The position numbers were made by a program, and so were the translations under genes. Positions 17,334 to 26,296 of a stretch of 64,000 nt of DNA are shown here, piece after piece. Numbering within the stretch: position 1 is the stretch's first letter; every line of letters begins with the position of its first letter. The notes below the pieces were generated by a model. The model was not told the origin of the DNA. It saw only the letters and a program-made list of their open reading frames with translations, and did not search any database. Origin of the DNA: JAEUMD01 sp937950105 (GTDB lineage: Bacteria; Pseudomonadota; Alphaproteobacteria; Rhizobiales; Hyphomicrobiaceae); the NCBI GenBank assembly GCA_036821845.1, contig DAISIT010000001.1:1-64000 (forward strand), read 5' to 3'.

Positions 17334-17347
17334 TTGACGGCGATCAA
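17334..17347 (+). promoter_or_regulatory. FixK/FNR-type box in front of the small gene-phaC operon
   Basis: TTGACGGCGATCAA, a perfect match to the half-sites TTGA-N6-TCAA. A -10-like CATTAT lies at 17371-17376. If transcription starts near 17382, the centre of the box (17340.5) falls at about -41.5, the usual position for activation by FNR/FixK proteins at class II promoters. The first start codon (17409) is about 27 bases further on. The box also lies upstream of the divergent DUF47 gene (start 17153), but about 180 bases away. Confidence 0.65.
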
Positions 17348-17408
17348 CGCCGCACGCCACGCCTGCGAAGCATTATTGCGGTGCGCCAACAGCCTTGTGG
17401 TATGCGCC

Positions 17409-17711
17409 ATGATTACCCTCGAAGATTGTCTCGCCTTCTGCGGATTGACCGAGGACGAGGTACGCGCCGTCGCCGAACACGAGCACGTACCCGAGATGGC
17501 CGCCATCGGACTCGCACAGTATCTGTCGGAATCGCCGGAAGGCTGCGAGCGCATCCGCGCCATGATCCTCGATGACATCACGGAAGCGCGACGGCACCAC
17601 CGGCGCGAACATGCCCACGAGCTGATCGGCGTCCTGTGCCATTTCCTGGTCTCGCATCCCGAAGCGTGCCGTGTTCCGCTGCGTCGCCGTGAAGGCCTGC
17701 ACGCAAGCTGA
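17409..17711 (+). CDS. Conserved small protein of unknown function
   Basis: 100 residues, helical, soluble and His-rich in the middle (ARRHHRREHAHELIGVLCHFLVSHPE). It starts MITLEDCLAFCGLTEDEV and has four Cys (7, 11, and two near 77 and 85) that could bind metal, though no clear motif is formed. I do not know its function; similar small proteins seem common in Hyphomicrobiales. The ATG at 17409 lacks a good ribosome-binding site. It is the first gene after a FixK/FNR-type box and ends 15 bases before phaC, so the two probably form an oxygen-regulated operon. Confidence 0.7.
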   Translation: MITLEDCLAFCGLTEDEVRAVAEHEHVPEMAAIGLAQYLSESPEGCERIRAMILDDITEARRHHRREHAHELIGVLCHFLVSHPEACRVPLRRREGLHAS

Positions 17712-17726
17712 TCGAGGAGCCACCCC

Positions 17727-19616
17727 ATGCCGCAGTCTCTGACACGACCGGCAGCCGACGCGGCGAACCACGACTTGCCTTCGTCACAGCCGGGGCCTCT
17801 CGCATCGAGACCTCAGGACATGCCGCCACAGCCAATAGCTCCAGCGCCCTCGACGCCGATCGAACCGTGGGGCGATGGCAACGGCCGGCCGTTGCCTTAT
17901 GAGCCGCAGTACGAACACCTCGACCGGCTCATGCGCTCGGCGACGTCGCGCTTTACGCAGGGTCTGTCGCCCCACGCCATCGGCGCCGCCTGGTTCGATT
18001 GGGGCTTGCACCTGTCGCAGGCGCCGGGACGCCAGCTCGACCTGCTGATGGCGGCATTTGTCTATCAGACGCGACTGGCGCACTACCTTGCGGCGAACAT
18101 CGCCGACAAGGGCGCGCAGCCGCCGTTCGCACCCGATGCGGACGATCACCGCTTCGATGCACCCGGCTGGCATCAATTGCCATCCTCCTACCTCGTCCAG
18201 TCACAACTGGCGCTGGAGGCGTGGTGGGATTTCGCAACCTCGCCGATCCGCGGCATGGCGCCCAAGCACGCCGAGCGTGTCCGCTTCATGGTGCGCCAGA
18301 TGCTCGACGTGGTCTCGCCCTCGAACAACCTGCTCACCAATCCCGTGCTCGCCGAGCGCACACTTGCGAGTGGCGGCATGAACCTCTGGCGCGGTCTCGC
18401 CAATCGCCTCGAGGACATCAGCAACGAGATTGCCGGGGCACCGCCGCGCAGCGCCAGTCAGTTCAGGGTGGGGCGCGATCTGGCCGCGACGCCCGGCACC
18501 GTGGTTTTTCGCTGCGACCTGTTCGAGCTGATTCAGTACAGGCCCACCACGACCGACGTGCGCCGCGAGCCGCTGCTGATCGTGCCGGCCTGGATCATGA
18601 AGTACTACATCCTCGATCTCAGCCCCGAGAACTCGATGGTGCGCTATCTGGTCGGGGAGGGCTTCACGGTCTACATGCTGTCGTGGGTCAATCCCGGGCC
18701 GAACGACCGCGACATCGCGCTCGACGACTACCGCCGCGCCGTCACCACGGCGCTCGACGCCATCGCCAGTGCGCTGCCCGAGACGCGCGTGCATCTGGCC
18801 GGTTACTGCCTCGGCGGCACCATCGCCACGATCGCAGCCGCGACTCTCGCACGCGATGGCGACGACCGGCTCGCCTCGCTCACCCTGCTCGCCGCGCAAA
18901 CGGACTTCAGCGAGGCCGGCGACCTGATGCTGTTCGTCGACGAGAGCCAGGTCGCGTTTCTCGAGGACATGATGTGGGCGCAGGGCGTGCTGCGCGGCAG
19001 CCAGATGACAGGCGCCTTCCACATGCTGCGGACCAACGATCTGGTGTGGTCACGCATCATCAAGGAATACGTGCTCGGCGAGCGCAACGGCGTGTTCGAC
19101 ATCCAGGCCTGGAGCGAGGATGTCACGCGATTGCCATACCTGATGCACTCGCAGTATCTGCGCGGTCTGTTCCTGGAGAACCGTCTCACCGCCGGCCGGT
19201 TCGCCGTGGAGGGCCGCGTCGTCGCGCTCAAGGACATCGAGGCGCCGATGTTCGTCGTCGGCACCGAGACCGACCACATCGCGCCGTGGCGCTCGGTCTA
19301 CAAGTCGCATCTCTTCACCGACAACGAGATGACGTTCGTGCTGACGAGCGGCGGCCACAACGCCGGCATCGTCTCGGAGCCCGGCCATCCACGGCGGCGC
19401 TACCGCATCGGCGTGCGCCAGCCGAAGGATCTCTACCGCGATCCCGAATCGTGGGCGACGCAGGCCCCCGTGCGGCAGGGCTCGTGGTGGCAGGCGTGGA
19501 CGACGTGGCTGGTGGCCCGCAGCTCCGGCATGGTTCGCGCGCGCGACGACGGCGCGGCGAACGGCCAGCTCGCGCCGCTATGTCCGGCACCCGGGACCTA
19601 TGTGCTGAAGCGGTGA
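17727..19616 (+). CDS. phaC: Class I poly(3-hydroxyalkanoate) synthase
   Basis: Polymerises 3-hydroxyacyl-CoA into PHA granules. 629 residues, normal for class I. An alpha/beta-hydrolase core carries the lipase-like box GYCLGG with nucleophile C361, D516 in GTETDHIAPW and H544 in SGGHNAGI. The N-terminal 60 residues are Pro-rich and variable. Conserved core signatures include PSNNLLTNP, PAWIMKYYILDLSPENSMV and the Trp-rich end of the core SWWQAWTTWL. GAGGAG lies 10 bases before ATG 17727. It follows a small gene by 15 bases behind a FixK/FNR-type box, which suggests that PHA storage rises when oxygen falls. No phaA, phaB or phasin gene lies nearby. It converges on tadA with a 7-base gap. Confidence 0.95.
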   Translation: MPQSLTRPAADAANHDLPSSQPGPLASRPQDMPPQPIAPAPSTPIEPWGDGNGRPLPYEPQYEHLDRLMRSATSRFTQGLSPHAIGAAWFDWGLHLSQAPGRQLDLLMAAFVYQTRLAHYLAANIADKGAQPPFAPDADDHRFDAPGWHQLPSSYLVQSQLALEAWWDFATSPIRGMAPKHAERVRFMVRQMLDVVSPSNNLLTNPVLAERTLASGGMNLWRGLANRLEDISNEIAGAPPRSASQFRVGRDLAATPGTVVFRCDLFELIQYRPTTTDVRREPLLIVPAWIMKYYILDLSPENSMVRYLVGEGFTVYMLSWVNPGPNDRDIALDDYRRAVTTALDAIASALPETRVHLAGYCLGGTIATIAAATLARDGDDRLASLTLLAAQTDFSEAGDLMLFVDESQVAFLEDMMWAQGVLRGSQMTGAFHMLRTNDLVWSRIIKEYVLGERNGVFDIQAWSEDVTRLPYLMHSQYLRGLFLENRLTAGRFAVEGRVVALKDIEAPMFVVGTETDHIAPWRSVYKSHLFTDNEMTFVLTSGGHNAGIVSEPGHPRRRYRIGVRQPKDLYRDPESWATQAPVRQGSWWQAWTTWLVARSSGMVRARDDGAANGQLAPLCPAPGTYVLKR

Positions 19617-19623
19617 CACCGCG

Positions 19624-20085
19624 TCAGCCGCGCCGTGCGCGGAAGAAGCCCTTGAGCAGCGCCGACGACTCGACCTCGCCGATCCCCTCGTAGACCTCCG
19701 GGGCATGGTGGCAGGTGGGAAGCGTATAGAGGCGCGGTCCCGAGACGACAGCACCTCCCTTGGGGTCACAGGCGCCGAAATAGAGCCGGCGAATGCGCGC
19801 GAAGGAAATGGCCGCCGCGCACATCGGGCAGGGCTCCAGCGTGACGTAGAGATCGCACCCGGTCAGCCGTTCGTCGTCGAGCCGGGCGCACGCGGCGCGA
19901 ATCGCCAGCATCTCGGCATGCGCGGTCGGGTCGTTCTGTTCGCGCGTGCGGTTCGATGCTTCGGCCAGGACCTCCCCCGCGCCCGAGACAATCACCGCAC
20001 CGACCGGAACCTCGCCGCGCGCCGCTGCCTCGCCGGCGAGGCGAAGTGCGCGCTGCATGTGGCCGTTGCCGCTGTTGGATGTCAT
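19624..20085 (-). CDS. tadA: tRNA-specific adenosine deaminase
   Basis: Converts A34 to inosine in the wobble position of tRNA-Arg(ACG). 153 residues with the cytidine-deaminase-fold zinc site: H56 and catalytic E58 in HAE, C86 and C89 in PCPMC. VGAVIV and SNRTREQNDPTAHAEM are typical of TadA. It is divergent from the rluB-like gene with only 36 bases between start codons, so the promoters must overlap the coding ends or be shared in that space. Confidence 0.94.
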   Translation of the reverse strand: MTSNSGNGHMQRALRLAGEAAARGEVPVGAVIVSGAGEVLAEASNRTREQNDPTAHAEMLAIRAACARLDDERLTGCDLYVTLEPCPMCAAAISFARIRRLYFGACDPKGGAVVSGPRLYTLPTCHHAPEVYEGIGEVESSALLKGFFRARRG

Positions 20086-20121
20086 AAGAAGGCCCGAACA
20101 CTCGAAGCGAAGACAGAGCAG

Positions 20122-21174
20122 ATGCCCGAAACCAGACGGCCCGCGCGCAAGACCGGTGAGGCGAACCGCGGCGCAAAGCGCGAGCGCACATCCCTCGCGG
20201 GCCGTAGCCCTTCCGGCAAGCCGGCGGCCAAGGCCGACGCTTCGACCGCCCCCAACGACGATGGCCCTATGCGCATTGCCAAGGCCATGGCGCGGGCCGG
20301 GCTGTGCTCACGCCGCGAGGCCGAGCGCTGGATCGCATCGGGGCGCGTCAGCGTCAATGGCGCGGTATTGAAGACGCCGGCCGTCGAGGTCGGCGCCAGG
20401 GACAAGGTGCTGGTCGACGGCCAGCCACTACCCGAGGCCGAACCGGTGCGGCTCTGGCGCTATCACAAGCCGCGCGGGCTCGTGACGACACACGCAGACC
20501 CCGAGGGGCGGCCGACCGTCTTCGACAGCCTGCCGGAAGACCTCCCGCGCGTGATCTCGGTCGGCCGGCTCGATTTCAACACCGAGGGGCTGCTGCTGCT
20601 GACCAACGATGGCGCGCTGGCCCGCCACCTCGAGCTGCCATCGACGGGCTGGCTGCGCCGCTACCGTGTGCGAGCGCACGGCCGCGTCACCGCCGAGGCG
20701 CTGGCCAAACTCAAGGACGGCATCGAGATCGACGGCGTCCGCTATGGTCCGGTCGAGGCCACGCTCGACAGCCTGCAGGGCGGCAACGTCTGGCTGACGC
20801 TGGCGCTGCGCGAGGGTAAGAACCGTGAGGTTCGGCGCATCCTCGAGCACCTCGGGCTTGCCGTGAACCGCCTGATTCGCCTGTCCTATGGCCCCTTCCA
20901 GCTGCTCGATCTGAAGCCCGGCGAGGCCGAACCGGTGAAGCGGCGCGTGCTCGCCGACCAGCTCGGCGCCAAGCTCGCCGCCGAGCTTCGCCTGACCGGG
21001 CAGGAGGAGGACCTGCAGCTCGCCCGCCGCCGCCAGCAGGAGCGGCGCGCGGGTGGCGGCGCGGAGGAGAACGGAGAGCGTTCCGCCACGGATCGCGAAG
21101 GCGGCAAGCCGGGGAAGCCACCGCTCTCGGCCAAGAAGCGCCACCTGCGCTTCGACCGGCGCGGGGAGAAGTAG
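20122..21174 (+). CDS. rluB: RluB-like pseudouridine synthase
   Basis: 350 residues. A disordered basic N-terminal extension (about 1-48) precedes an S4 RNA-binding domain (about 50-95, RIAKAMARAGLCSRREAERWI) and a RsuA/RluB/E/F-type catalytic domain. Catalytic D151 lies in GRLDFNTEGLLLLTNDG; other motifs are YHKPRGLVTT and REGKNREVRRILEHLG. It is expected to modify 23S rRNA around position 2605; RluB versus RluE/F specificity is inferred. A further basic tail of about 60 residues (RRRQQERRAGGG, KKRHLRFDRRGEK) may bind RNA. ATG 20122 is the first in-frame ATG after tadA. One base separates its stop from rsmD. Confidence 0.85.
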   Translation: MPETRRPARKTGEANRGAKRERTSLAGRSPSGKPAAKADASTAPNDDGPMRIAKAMARAGLCSRREAERWIASGRVSVNGAVLKTPAVEVGARDKVLVDGQPLPEAEPVRLWRYHKPRGLVTTHADPEGRPTVFDSLPEDLPRVISVGRLDFNTEGLLLLTNDGALARHLELPSTGWLRRYRVRAHGRVTAEALAKLKDGIEIDGVRYGPVEATLDSLQGGNVWLTLALREGKNREVRRILEHLGLAVNRLIRLSYGPFQLLDLKPGEAEPVKRRVLADQLGAKLAAELRLTGQEEDLQLARRRQQERRAGGGAEENGERSATDREGGKPGKPPLSAKKRHLRFDRRGEK

Positions 21175-21175
21175 C

Positions 21176-21733
21176 ATGCGAGTGGTCGGAGGAACCTTGC
21201 GCGGGCGCCCGCTCGCGACGCCGGACCATGCCGGTCTGAGACCCACTTCGGATCGGGTCCGCGAGGCCGTGTTCAACATCCTCGCCCACGGCATCGACGG
21301 CTTCGAGATCGAGGGCAGCCGCGTCATCGACCTGTTCGCCGGAACCGGTGCACTCGGCATCGAGGCGCTGTCGCGGGGCGCCCGCTATTGCCTGCTGGTC
21401 GAGGACGACGCCCAGGCCCGCGCGCTCATCCGCCGCAACGTGGAATCCTTCGGGCTGACCGGGGTCACCCGCATCTGGCGCCGCGATGCCACGGATCTCG
21501 GCCCGGCCGGCAATATGCAGCCGTTCGACGTGGCATTCCTGGACCCGCCTTATGGCCGCGGTCTCGGCGAGAAAGCCTTGGCCGCGCTGACCGATGGCAA
21601 CTGGCTGGCGCCCGGCGCGCTGGCCGTGCTGGAGGAACGGGCCGGCGTCCCGGTTTCGCCGCCCCCCGCGTTCACCGAACTCGACCGCCGCACCTGGGGC
21701 GACACCGAGGTCTACTTCTTCAGATTTTCGTGA
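21176..21733 (+). CDS. rsmD: 16S rRNA (guanine-966-N2)-methyltransferase
   Basis: SAM-dependent methylation of G966 in 16S rRNA. 185 residues. MRVVGGTLRGRPLATP and LRPTSDRVREAVFNIL are the RsmD opening; the SAM-binding motif is VIDLFAGTGALGIEALSRG, and the catalytic DPPY is at 123-126. ATG 21176 follows the rluB-like TAG after one base, with GGGGAG in the end of that gene as ribosome-binding site. The two rRNA-modification genes are coupled, as in many alphaproteobacteria. Confidence 0.94.
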   Translation: MRVVGGTLRGRPLATPDHAGLRPTSDRVREAVFNILAHGIDGFEIEGSRVIDLFAGTGALGIEALSRGARYCLLVEDDAQARALIRRNVESFGLTGVTRIWRRDATDLGPAGNMQPFDVAFLDPPYGRGLGEKALAALTDGNWLAPGALAVLEERAGVPVSPPPAFTELDRRTWGDTEVYFFRFS

Positions 21734-21939
21734 TCGTCCGCCAGCCGCTGATCCGGATCGGCACGGAGGCCACATCGGCTGACCCAAGTGCGTTTACCTC
21801 GCACCCGCGAAGGCGATATGCCCATGTCGCGCCGATCCGCCCACTTGCGGATCGCGCGGCAAGCTGCAAGTGTCCCCCGCCAAGCACAGCGCCGGGGGGC
21901 GTCTGGGCACGACGAAGCTGTGAAGGGAAGGCAGAACTC
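21734..21939. other. Intergenic region before the desaturase
   Basis: 206 bases without a supported gene. A perfect 7-bp stem (GATCCGC at 21834-21840 with GCGGATC at 21847-21853) could end the rluB-rsmD transcript or act on the desaturase promoter. No clear -35/-10 pair. Confidence 0.35.
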
Positions 21940-22980
21940 ATGAGCGAGGCATGCGCTGTCACGGCGCCGGCCGCCGATGATGCGGTCGTCGATCGGGATT
22001 GGCTGAAAATCGTCGGTGCCTATCGTCATCCGAACATCTACCGCAGCGTGTTCGAAATCGTCGTGTCGGCGGTGCCGTTCGTCATTTTCTGGGTTCTCGC
22101 CTATCTGGCGCTCGACGTCGGCTACTGGCTGACCCTGCTGCTCGCCATTCCGGCCGCCGGCTTCGTGCTGCGCCTGTTCCTGATCCAGCACGATTGCGGG
22201 CATCTGGCGTTCTTCAACAGCCGCGCCGCGAACAACTGGGTCGGGCGCGTCCTCGGCGTCTTCACCATGACGCCTTACGAGGTCTGGCGGCGCAGCCATG
22301 CCACCCACCACGCCACCAGCGGCAACCTCGACAAGCGCGGCGTCGGCGACATCGACACGCTGACGGTGCGCGAATTCCTCGCCATGAGCAAATGGCAGCG
22401 ACTGCGTTATCGGCTCTATCGCCATCCCCTCGTCATGTTCGGCCTCGGCCCGGCCTACATCTTCCTGCTGCATCAGCGCCTGCCGTTCGGCCAGATGAAG
22501 GACGGCTGGCGGCCCTGGCTCAGCGCCATGGGCACCAATCTGTCGATGGCCGTGCTGTTCGGCGCCATCATCTGGGTGACCGGCTGGAAGGCGTTCGTCA
22601 TGGTGCACATCCCGATCGTGGTCATAGCGGCCACCGTCGGCATCTGGCTTTTCTACGTGCAGCACCAGTTCGAGGATACCTACTGGGCGCACTCGCCCGA
22701 GTGGGAACACCAGACCGCCGCGCTGCTCGGCAGCTCCTACTACGAGTTGCCGCCGGTGCTGCGCTGGTTCTCGGCCAACATCGGCATCCACAACGTCCAC
22801 CACCTCTACAGCCGCATTCCGTATTACCGGCTGCCCGAGGTGCTGCGCGATTACCCGGAACTCGCTGGCGTGCGCCACATCAAGTTCCTCGACGGCTTCA
22901 AGGAGTGCGTGCTGAAGCTGTGGGACGAGGAGAAGCGCCGGCTGGTGCCGTATTCGGAGCTGCGCCAGCAGGGCATCTGA
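21940..22980 (+). CDS. Membrane fatty acid desaturase
   Basis: 346 residues, four or more membrane helices, with three diiron histidine boxes: HDCGH (84-88), HATHH (120-124) and HNVHH (284-288). This arrangement matches the FA_desaturase superfamily of acyl-lipid desaturases that introduce double bonds using O2. Regiospecificity cannot be told. GAAGGGAAGG precedes ATG 21940. A strong hairpin with T-rich tail follows the stop, so the gene is probably transcribed alone. A role in membrane fluidity is inferred. Confidence 0.88.
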   Translation: MSEACAVTAPAADDAVVDRDWLKIVGAYRHPNIYRSVFEIVVSAVPFVIFWVLAYLALDVGYWLTLLLAIPAAGFVLRLFLIQHDCGHLAFFNSRAANNWVGRVLGVFTMTPYEVWRRSHATHHATSGNLDKRGVGDIDTLTVREFLAMSKWQRLRYRLYRHPLVMFGLGPAYIFLLHQRLPFGQMKDGWRPWLSAMGTNLSMAVLFGAIIWVTGWKAFVMVHIPIVVIAATVGIWLFYVQHQFEDTYWAHSPEWEHQTAALLGSSYYELPPVLRWFSANIGIHNVHHLYSRIPYYRLPEVLRDYPELAGVRHIKFLDGFKECVLKLWDEEKRRLVPYSELRQQGI

Positions 22981-23027
22981 AGCGGCGCCATAAGCGCGCG
23001 GCCGCATTCTTCATCGACGGATTTGCG

Positions 23028-23066
23028 ACGGGCGAGATGTGGCAGCACATCCCGCCCGTTTCGTTT
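23028..23066 (+). terminator. Intrinsic terminator after the desaturase gene
   Basis: Arms 23028-23041 and 23046-23059 pair over 14 bases with one mismatch around a GCAG loop, followed by TTTCGTTT. It lies between the convergent desaturase and mutL and points towards terminating plus-strand transcription. Confidence 0.7.
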
Positions 23067-23091
23067 GCAGCAGCAGAACGCGTAGGCGGGC

Positions 23092-25050
23092 TCAACGCCG
23101 GCCGAACAGGCGCTCGATGTCGGTCAGCTTCAGCTCGACGTAGGTCGGGCGGCCATGGTTGCACTGGCCCGAATACGGCGTCGCTTCCATCTCGCGCAGG
23201 AGCGCGTTCATTTCCTCGCCCGTCAGGCGGCGGCCCGCGCGCACGCTGCCGTGGCAGGCCATGCGCGATGCGACCGCTTCGAGCCGCTCCTTCAGCGCGA
23301 AACCTTCGCCCTCCTGCAGGATCTCTGCAGCGAGATCCTTGACCAGCCCGCCGACATCGCCCTTGCCGAGCAGCGCCGGGACCTCGCGCACGGCGATCGC
23401 CCCGGTCCCGAACGCCTCGATGACGAGGCCGAGTTCGGCGAGTTCGTCGGCGCGCTCGGTCAGCATCTCGGCCTCGGCCTCGCCGATGTCGACGATCACC
23501 GGAATGAGCAGGCCCTGACGCGCGACGCCACCTTCGGCCAGCATACGCTTCATGCGCTCGTAGACGAGGCGTTCGTGCGCAGCGTGCTGGTCGACGATGA
23601 CCACCGACGTGCGCGTCTGCGCGACGATGTAGGTCTCGTGCAGTTGCGCTCGCGCCGCGCCCAGCGGCCGGTCGAGCAACTCGGCGATCGGCGGCGCCGC
23701 ATCGGCACTCGCATCCGCGCTCGGCAGATCGACGTGCGCGAACGGCGCCTGCATGGCCTCGGCGAGACCGGGACCGAACCCTTGCGGGCGCGGCACAGGG
23801 CCACGCGCATAGCCCCCCTGCCAGTTGCCACCGATGCCAATCGCTTTGCCGCTGTTGTAGTTGCTGCCGCCGTGACCGAAGCTGCCTAAGTCCGCCGCGC
23901 GATCGCCATACACGCCGTCGTGCCCTGAAACACTCGTAGTGTGGTGCGCGCCACCGCCAGTGGCGCCGTACCCCGATGCGCGCTGCTGCTCGGACGCCAT
24001 CGACGCGACCAGCGTCTCGATGGTCGCGGCGCCACCCTCGGCCGAAGCGCGATGCCCGGCCGCTTCGAGGCTCGCGCGCACGCCGCCGATGATGAGCGAG
24101 CGCACGCGGCCGGAATCGCGAAACCGCACCTCCGCCTTGGTCGGATGCACGTTGACGTCGACCTCGCGCGGGTCGAGCGACACGAACAGAGCGAGCAGCG
24201 GAAAGCGGCCCTTCGGGATGAGATCGCCATAGGCCGCGCGAATGGCGCCGACCAGCAGGCGATCCTTCACCGGGCGGCCGTTGACGAACAGATACTGCTG
24301 CGACTGGTCCGGACGATGCAGCGTCGGCAATCCCGCGAAACCTTCGAGACGCACGCCATCGCGCTCGCCCGCGATGGCCAGAGCGTCGTCCATGAACTCG
24401 CGGCCCATGATGCGGCCGAGACGCGCGAGCATGCCGTCCGGCGTCGCGGACGCGGCGGGCAGCTTGAGACCAGCGCGCTCGCCCGTGGTGACGGTGAAGG
24501 CGGTCTGCGGATTGGCCATGGCGATGCGCTTGACGATCTCGCTCACCGCCATGCTTTCGGCGCGCTCGGACTTGAGGAACTTAAGCCGCGCCGGCGTCGC
24601 CGAGAACAGATCGCGCACTTCGACGCGCGTGCCGAAGTTGCAGGCGGCCGGGCCGACGCCCGACTTCTCGCCGCGATCGACGACGATGCGGTGCGCATGC
24701 TCGCTGCCGCGCGGGCGCGAGGCGATCTCGAGATGCGCGATGGAGCCGATCGACGGCAGCGCCTCGCCGCGAAAGCCGAGCGAGCGGATGTCGAAAAGGT
24801 CCTCCTCGTCGAGCTTGCTGGTCGCATGACGCTCGACGGCCAGAGCGATATCGTCGCGGCTCATACCGCAGCCGTCGTCGGTCACCCGTACGAGCGAAAG
24901 CCCGCCGCCAGCCGTCACCACCTCGATGGCGCGCGCGCCGGCGTCGATGGCGTTCTCGACCAGTTCCTTGACGACGCTCGCCGGCCGCTCGATCACCTCG
25001 CCCGCAGCGATGCGATTGACGGTTTCCAGCGACAGCTGACGGATTCGCAT
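23092..25050 (-). CDS. mutL: DNA mismatch repair protein MutL
   Basis: 652 residues. The N-terminal GHKL ATPase domain has the classical motifs ENAIDAGA, DDGCGM and SLGFRGEAL. The C-terminal dimerisation domain carries DQHAAHERLVYE, which fits the DQHA(X)2E(X)4E endonuclease motif, together with ACHGSVRAG and QCNHGRPT. The protein should therefore nick DNA itself, as expected in bacteria that do not use MutH. The linker (about residues 350-450) is unusually rich in Gly, His, Ser and Asn. ATG 25050 follows GGAG at 5 bases; upstream in-frame codons are unconserved. Confidence 0.95.
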   Translation of the reverse strand: MRIRQLSLETVNRIAAGEVIERPASVVKELVENAIDAGARAIEVVTAGGGLSLVRVTDDGCGMSRDDIALAVERHATSKLDEEDLFDIRSLGFRGEALPSIGSIAHLEIASRPRGSEHAHRIVVDRGEKSGVGPAACNFGTRVEVRDLFSATPARLKFLKSERAESMAVSEIVKRIAMANPQTAFTVTTGERAGLKLPAASATPDGMLARLGRIMGREFMDDALAIAGERDGVRLEGFAGLPTLHRPDQSQQYLFVNGRPVKDRLLVGAIRAAYGDLIPKGRFPLLALFVSLDPREVDVNVHPTKAEVRFRDSGRVRSLIIGGVRASLEAAGHRASAEGGAATIETLVASMASEQQRASGYGATGGGAHHTTSVSGHDGVYGDRAADLGSFGHGGSNYNSGKAIGIGGNWQGGYARGPVPRPQGFGPGLAEAMQAPFAHVDLPSADASADAAPPIAELLDRPLGAARAQLHETYIVAQTRTSVVIVDQHAAHERLVYERMKRMLAEGGVARQGLLIPVIVDIGEAEAEMLTERADELAELGLVIEAFGTGAIAVREVPALLGKGDVGGLVKDLAAEILQEGEGFALKERLEAVASRMACHGSVRAGRRLTGEEMNALLREMEATPYSGQCNHGRPTYVELKLTDIERLFGRR

Positions 25051-25305
25051 GCTTCTCCAGCTTTCCAGCGCGCGGCGGTCGGTCACACCCGTCGAGGGAA
25101 CGATTCGCTGCCACGCCGAATTTTACGCTGAGGCAGGGATACCGACCAAGCGCGCAACGCCCGGTAGCTGTGCATGGGGACCCGGCGACAGATTTGCGGC
25201 CGCCGACCGTTGCCTTGATCCCGCGTGGGCGCACACCAAATTGCAGTCGCCGCCGGATGCACGCGATCCGGGTTCGTCAGACATTACGGAGATCGATAGC
25301 TCACG
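25051..25305. promoter_or_regulatory. Divergent intergenic region between mutL and the lipid kinase gene
   Basis: 255 bases with no supported gene. It must hold promoters for both genes, but I see no pair of -35/-10 elements good enough to name. Confidence 0.4.
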
Positions 25306-26247
25306 ATGGTCATGAGCGCGGCAACACCTGGAGCGAAACCGAGCGGGCGCCGGAATCCTCCGGCACGACGTACCCTCGTACTCGTCAATGGCAATGCGCG
25401 GCGCGGCGGCGAAGCCCTGCAGCCTGCGATTTCGCGGCTGCGGGCCGGCGGCCTGGAAGTTGCGATCGAACGCCCCTCCGATCGCGACGCGGCGCAAGCG
25501 CTGATCCGGGCGCGTCGTGACGAAATCGACCGGCTCGTCGTGTGCGGCGGCGACGGCACGATCGCGTCATCCGCCAAGCTCGCCCACGAAATGCAACTCC
25601 CGCTCGGCATCATCCCGATGGGTACGGCAAACGATCTCGCACGCACGCTCGGCATCCCCGAGGATCCCGTGTCGGCCGCTGCGATCATCGCTGCCGGACA
25701 CACGCGCCGTATCGATCTCGGCACCGTCAACGGGCACCCGTTTTTCAACGTCGCAAGCATCGGCCTCAGCGCCGATCTGGCACGCAATCTGTGCAAGGAC
25801 ACCAAGCGGCGCTACGGCCGCTTCGGTTACGCTGTGGCTGCAATACGGGCGCTGATCGCAGCCCGTCCGTTCACGGCACGTATACTCAATCGCGGTGAAG
25901 CGACAGTCGTGAAGACATTGCAGATCGCCGTCGGCAACGGCCGCCACTATGGCGGCGGCAATATCGTCGCCGAGCGGGCCGAGATCGACGACGGATACCT
26001 CGACCTCTACAGCCTCGAGGTTCACAGCGTGTGGAAGCTGGCGCTGATGATGAAGTCGTTTCGTGCCGGTCAGCACGGCTCCTGGAAGGAGGTGCGCACC
26101 GCGCGCTGCGTGGAGTTCGACATCACGACGCGCAAGCCGCAACCCGTGAATACCGATGGCGAGCTGGTCACCGAAACTCCGGCGCACTTCGTCGTGCATC
26201 CGAAGGCCATCACCGTGTTTGCGCCGCCGCACCGGCCGCGCGTGTGA
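25306..26247 (+). CDS. Diacylglycerol/sphingosine-kinase-like lipid kinase (YegS/DAGK_cat family)
   Basis: 313 residues. The catalytic DAGK domain shows the nucleotide-binding GGDGT at 81-85 and the substrate/ATP loop PMGTANDLAR around 104-113; NTDGE near the C-terminus is the conserved acidic site of the YegS/BmrU group. Probably phosphorylates a membrane lipid on the cytoplasmic face; the acceptor is unknown. A distal GGAG about 15 bases before ATG 25306 is a weak ribosome-binding site, and ATG 25312 is an alternative start. Followed after 112 bases by an exported protein with its own promoter. Confidence 0.87.
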   Translation: MVMSAATPGAKPSGRRNPPARRTLVLVNGNARRGGEALQPAISRLRAGGLEVAIERPSDRDAAQALIRARRDEIDRLVVCGGDGTIASSAKLAHEMQLPLGIIPMGTANDLARTLGIPEDPVSAAAIIAAGHTRRIDLGTVNGHPFFNVASIGLSADLARNLCKDTKRRYGRFGYAVAAIRALIAARPFTARILNRGEATVVKTLQIAVGNGRHYGGGNIVAERAEIDDGYLDLYSLEVHSVWKLALMMKSFRAGQHGSWKEVRTARCVEFDITTRKPQPVNTDGELVTETPAHFVVHPKAITVFAPPHRPRV

Positions 26248-26296
26248 CAAAACTGCCGCAAAATTTCCCCAGAGCCGCGCCAGAATCGCGCGCGAA

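Noticed and set aside
25051..25305. Possible tRNA or small RNA in the mutL/lipid-kinase gap
   Set aside because: No cloverleaf, TpsiC-like GGTTCGANTCC or terminator hairpin could be found by eye.
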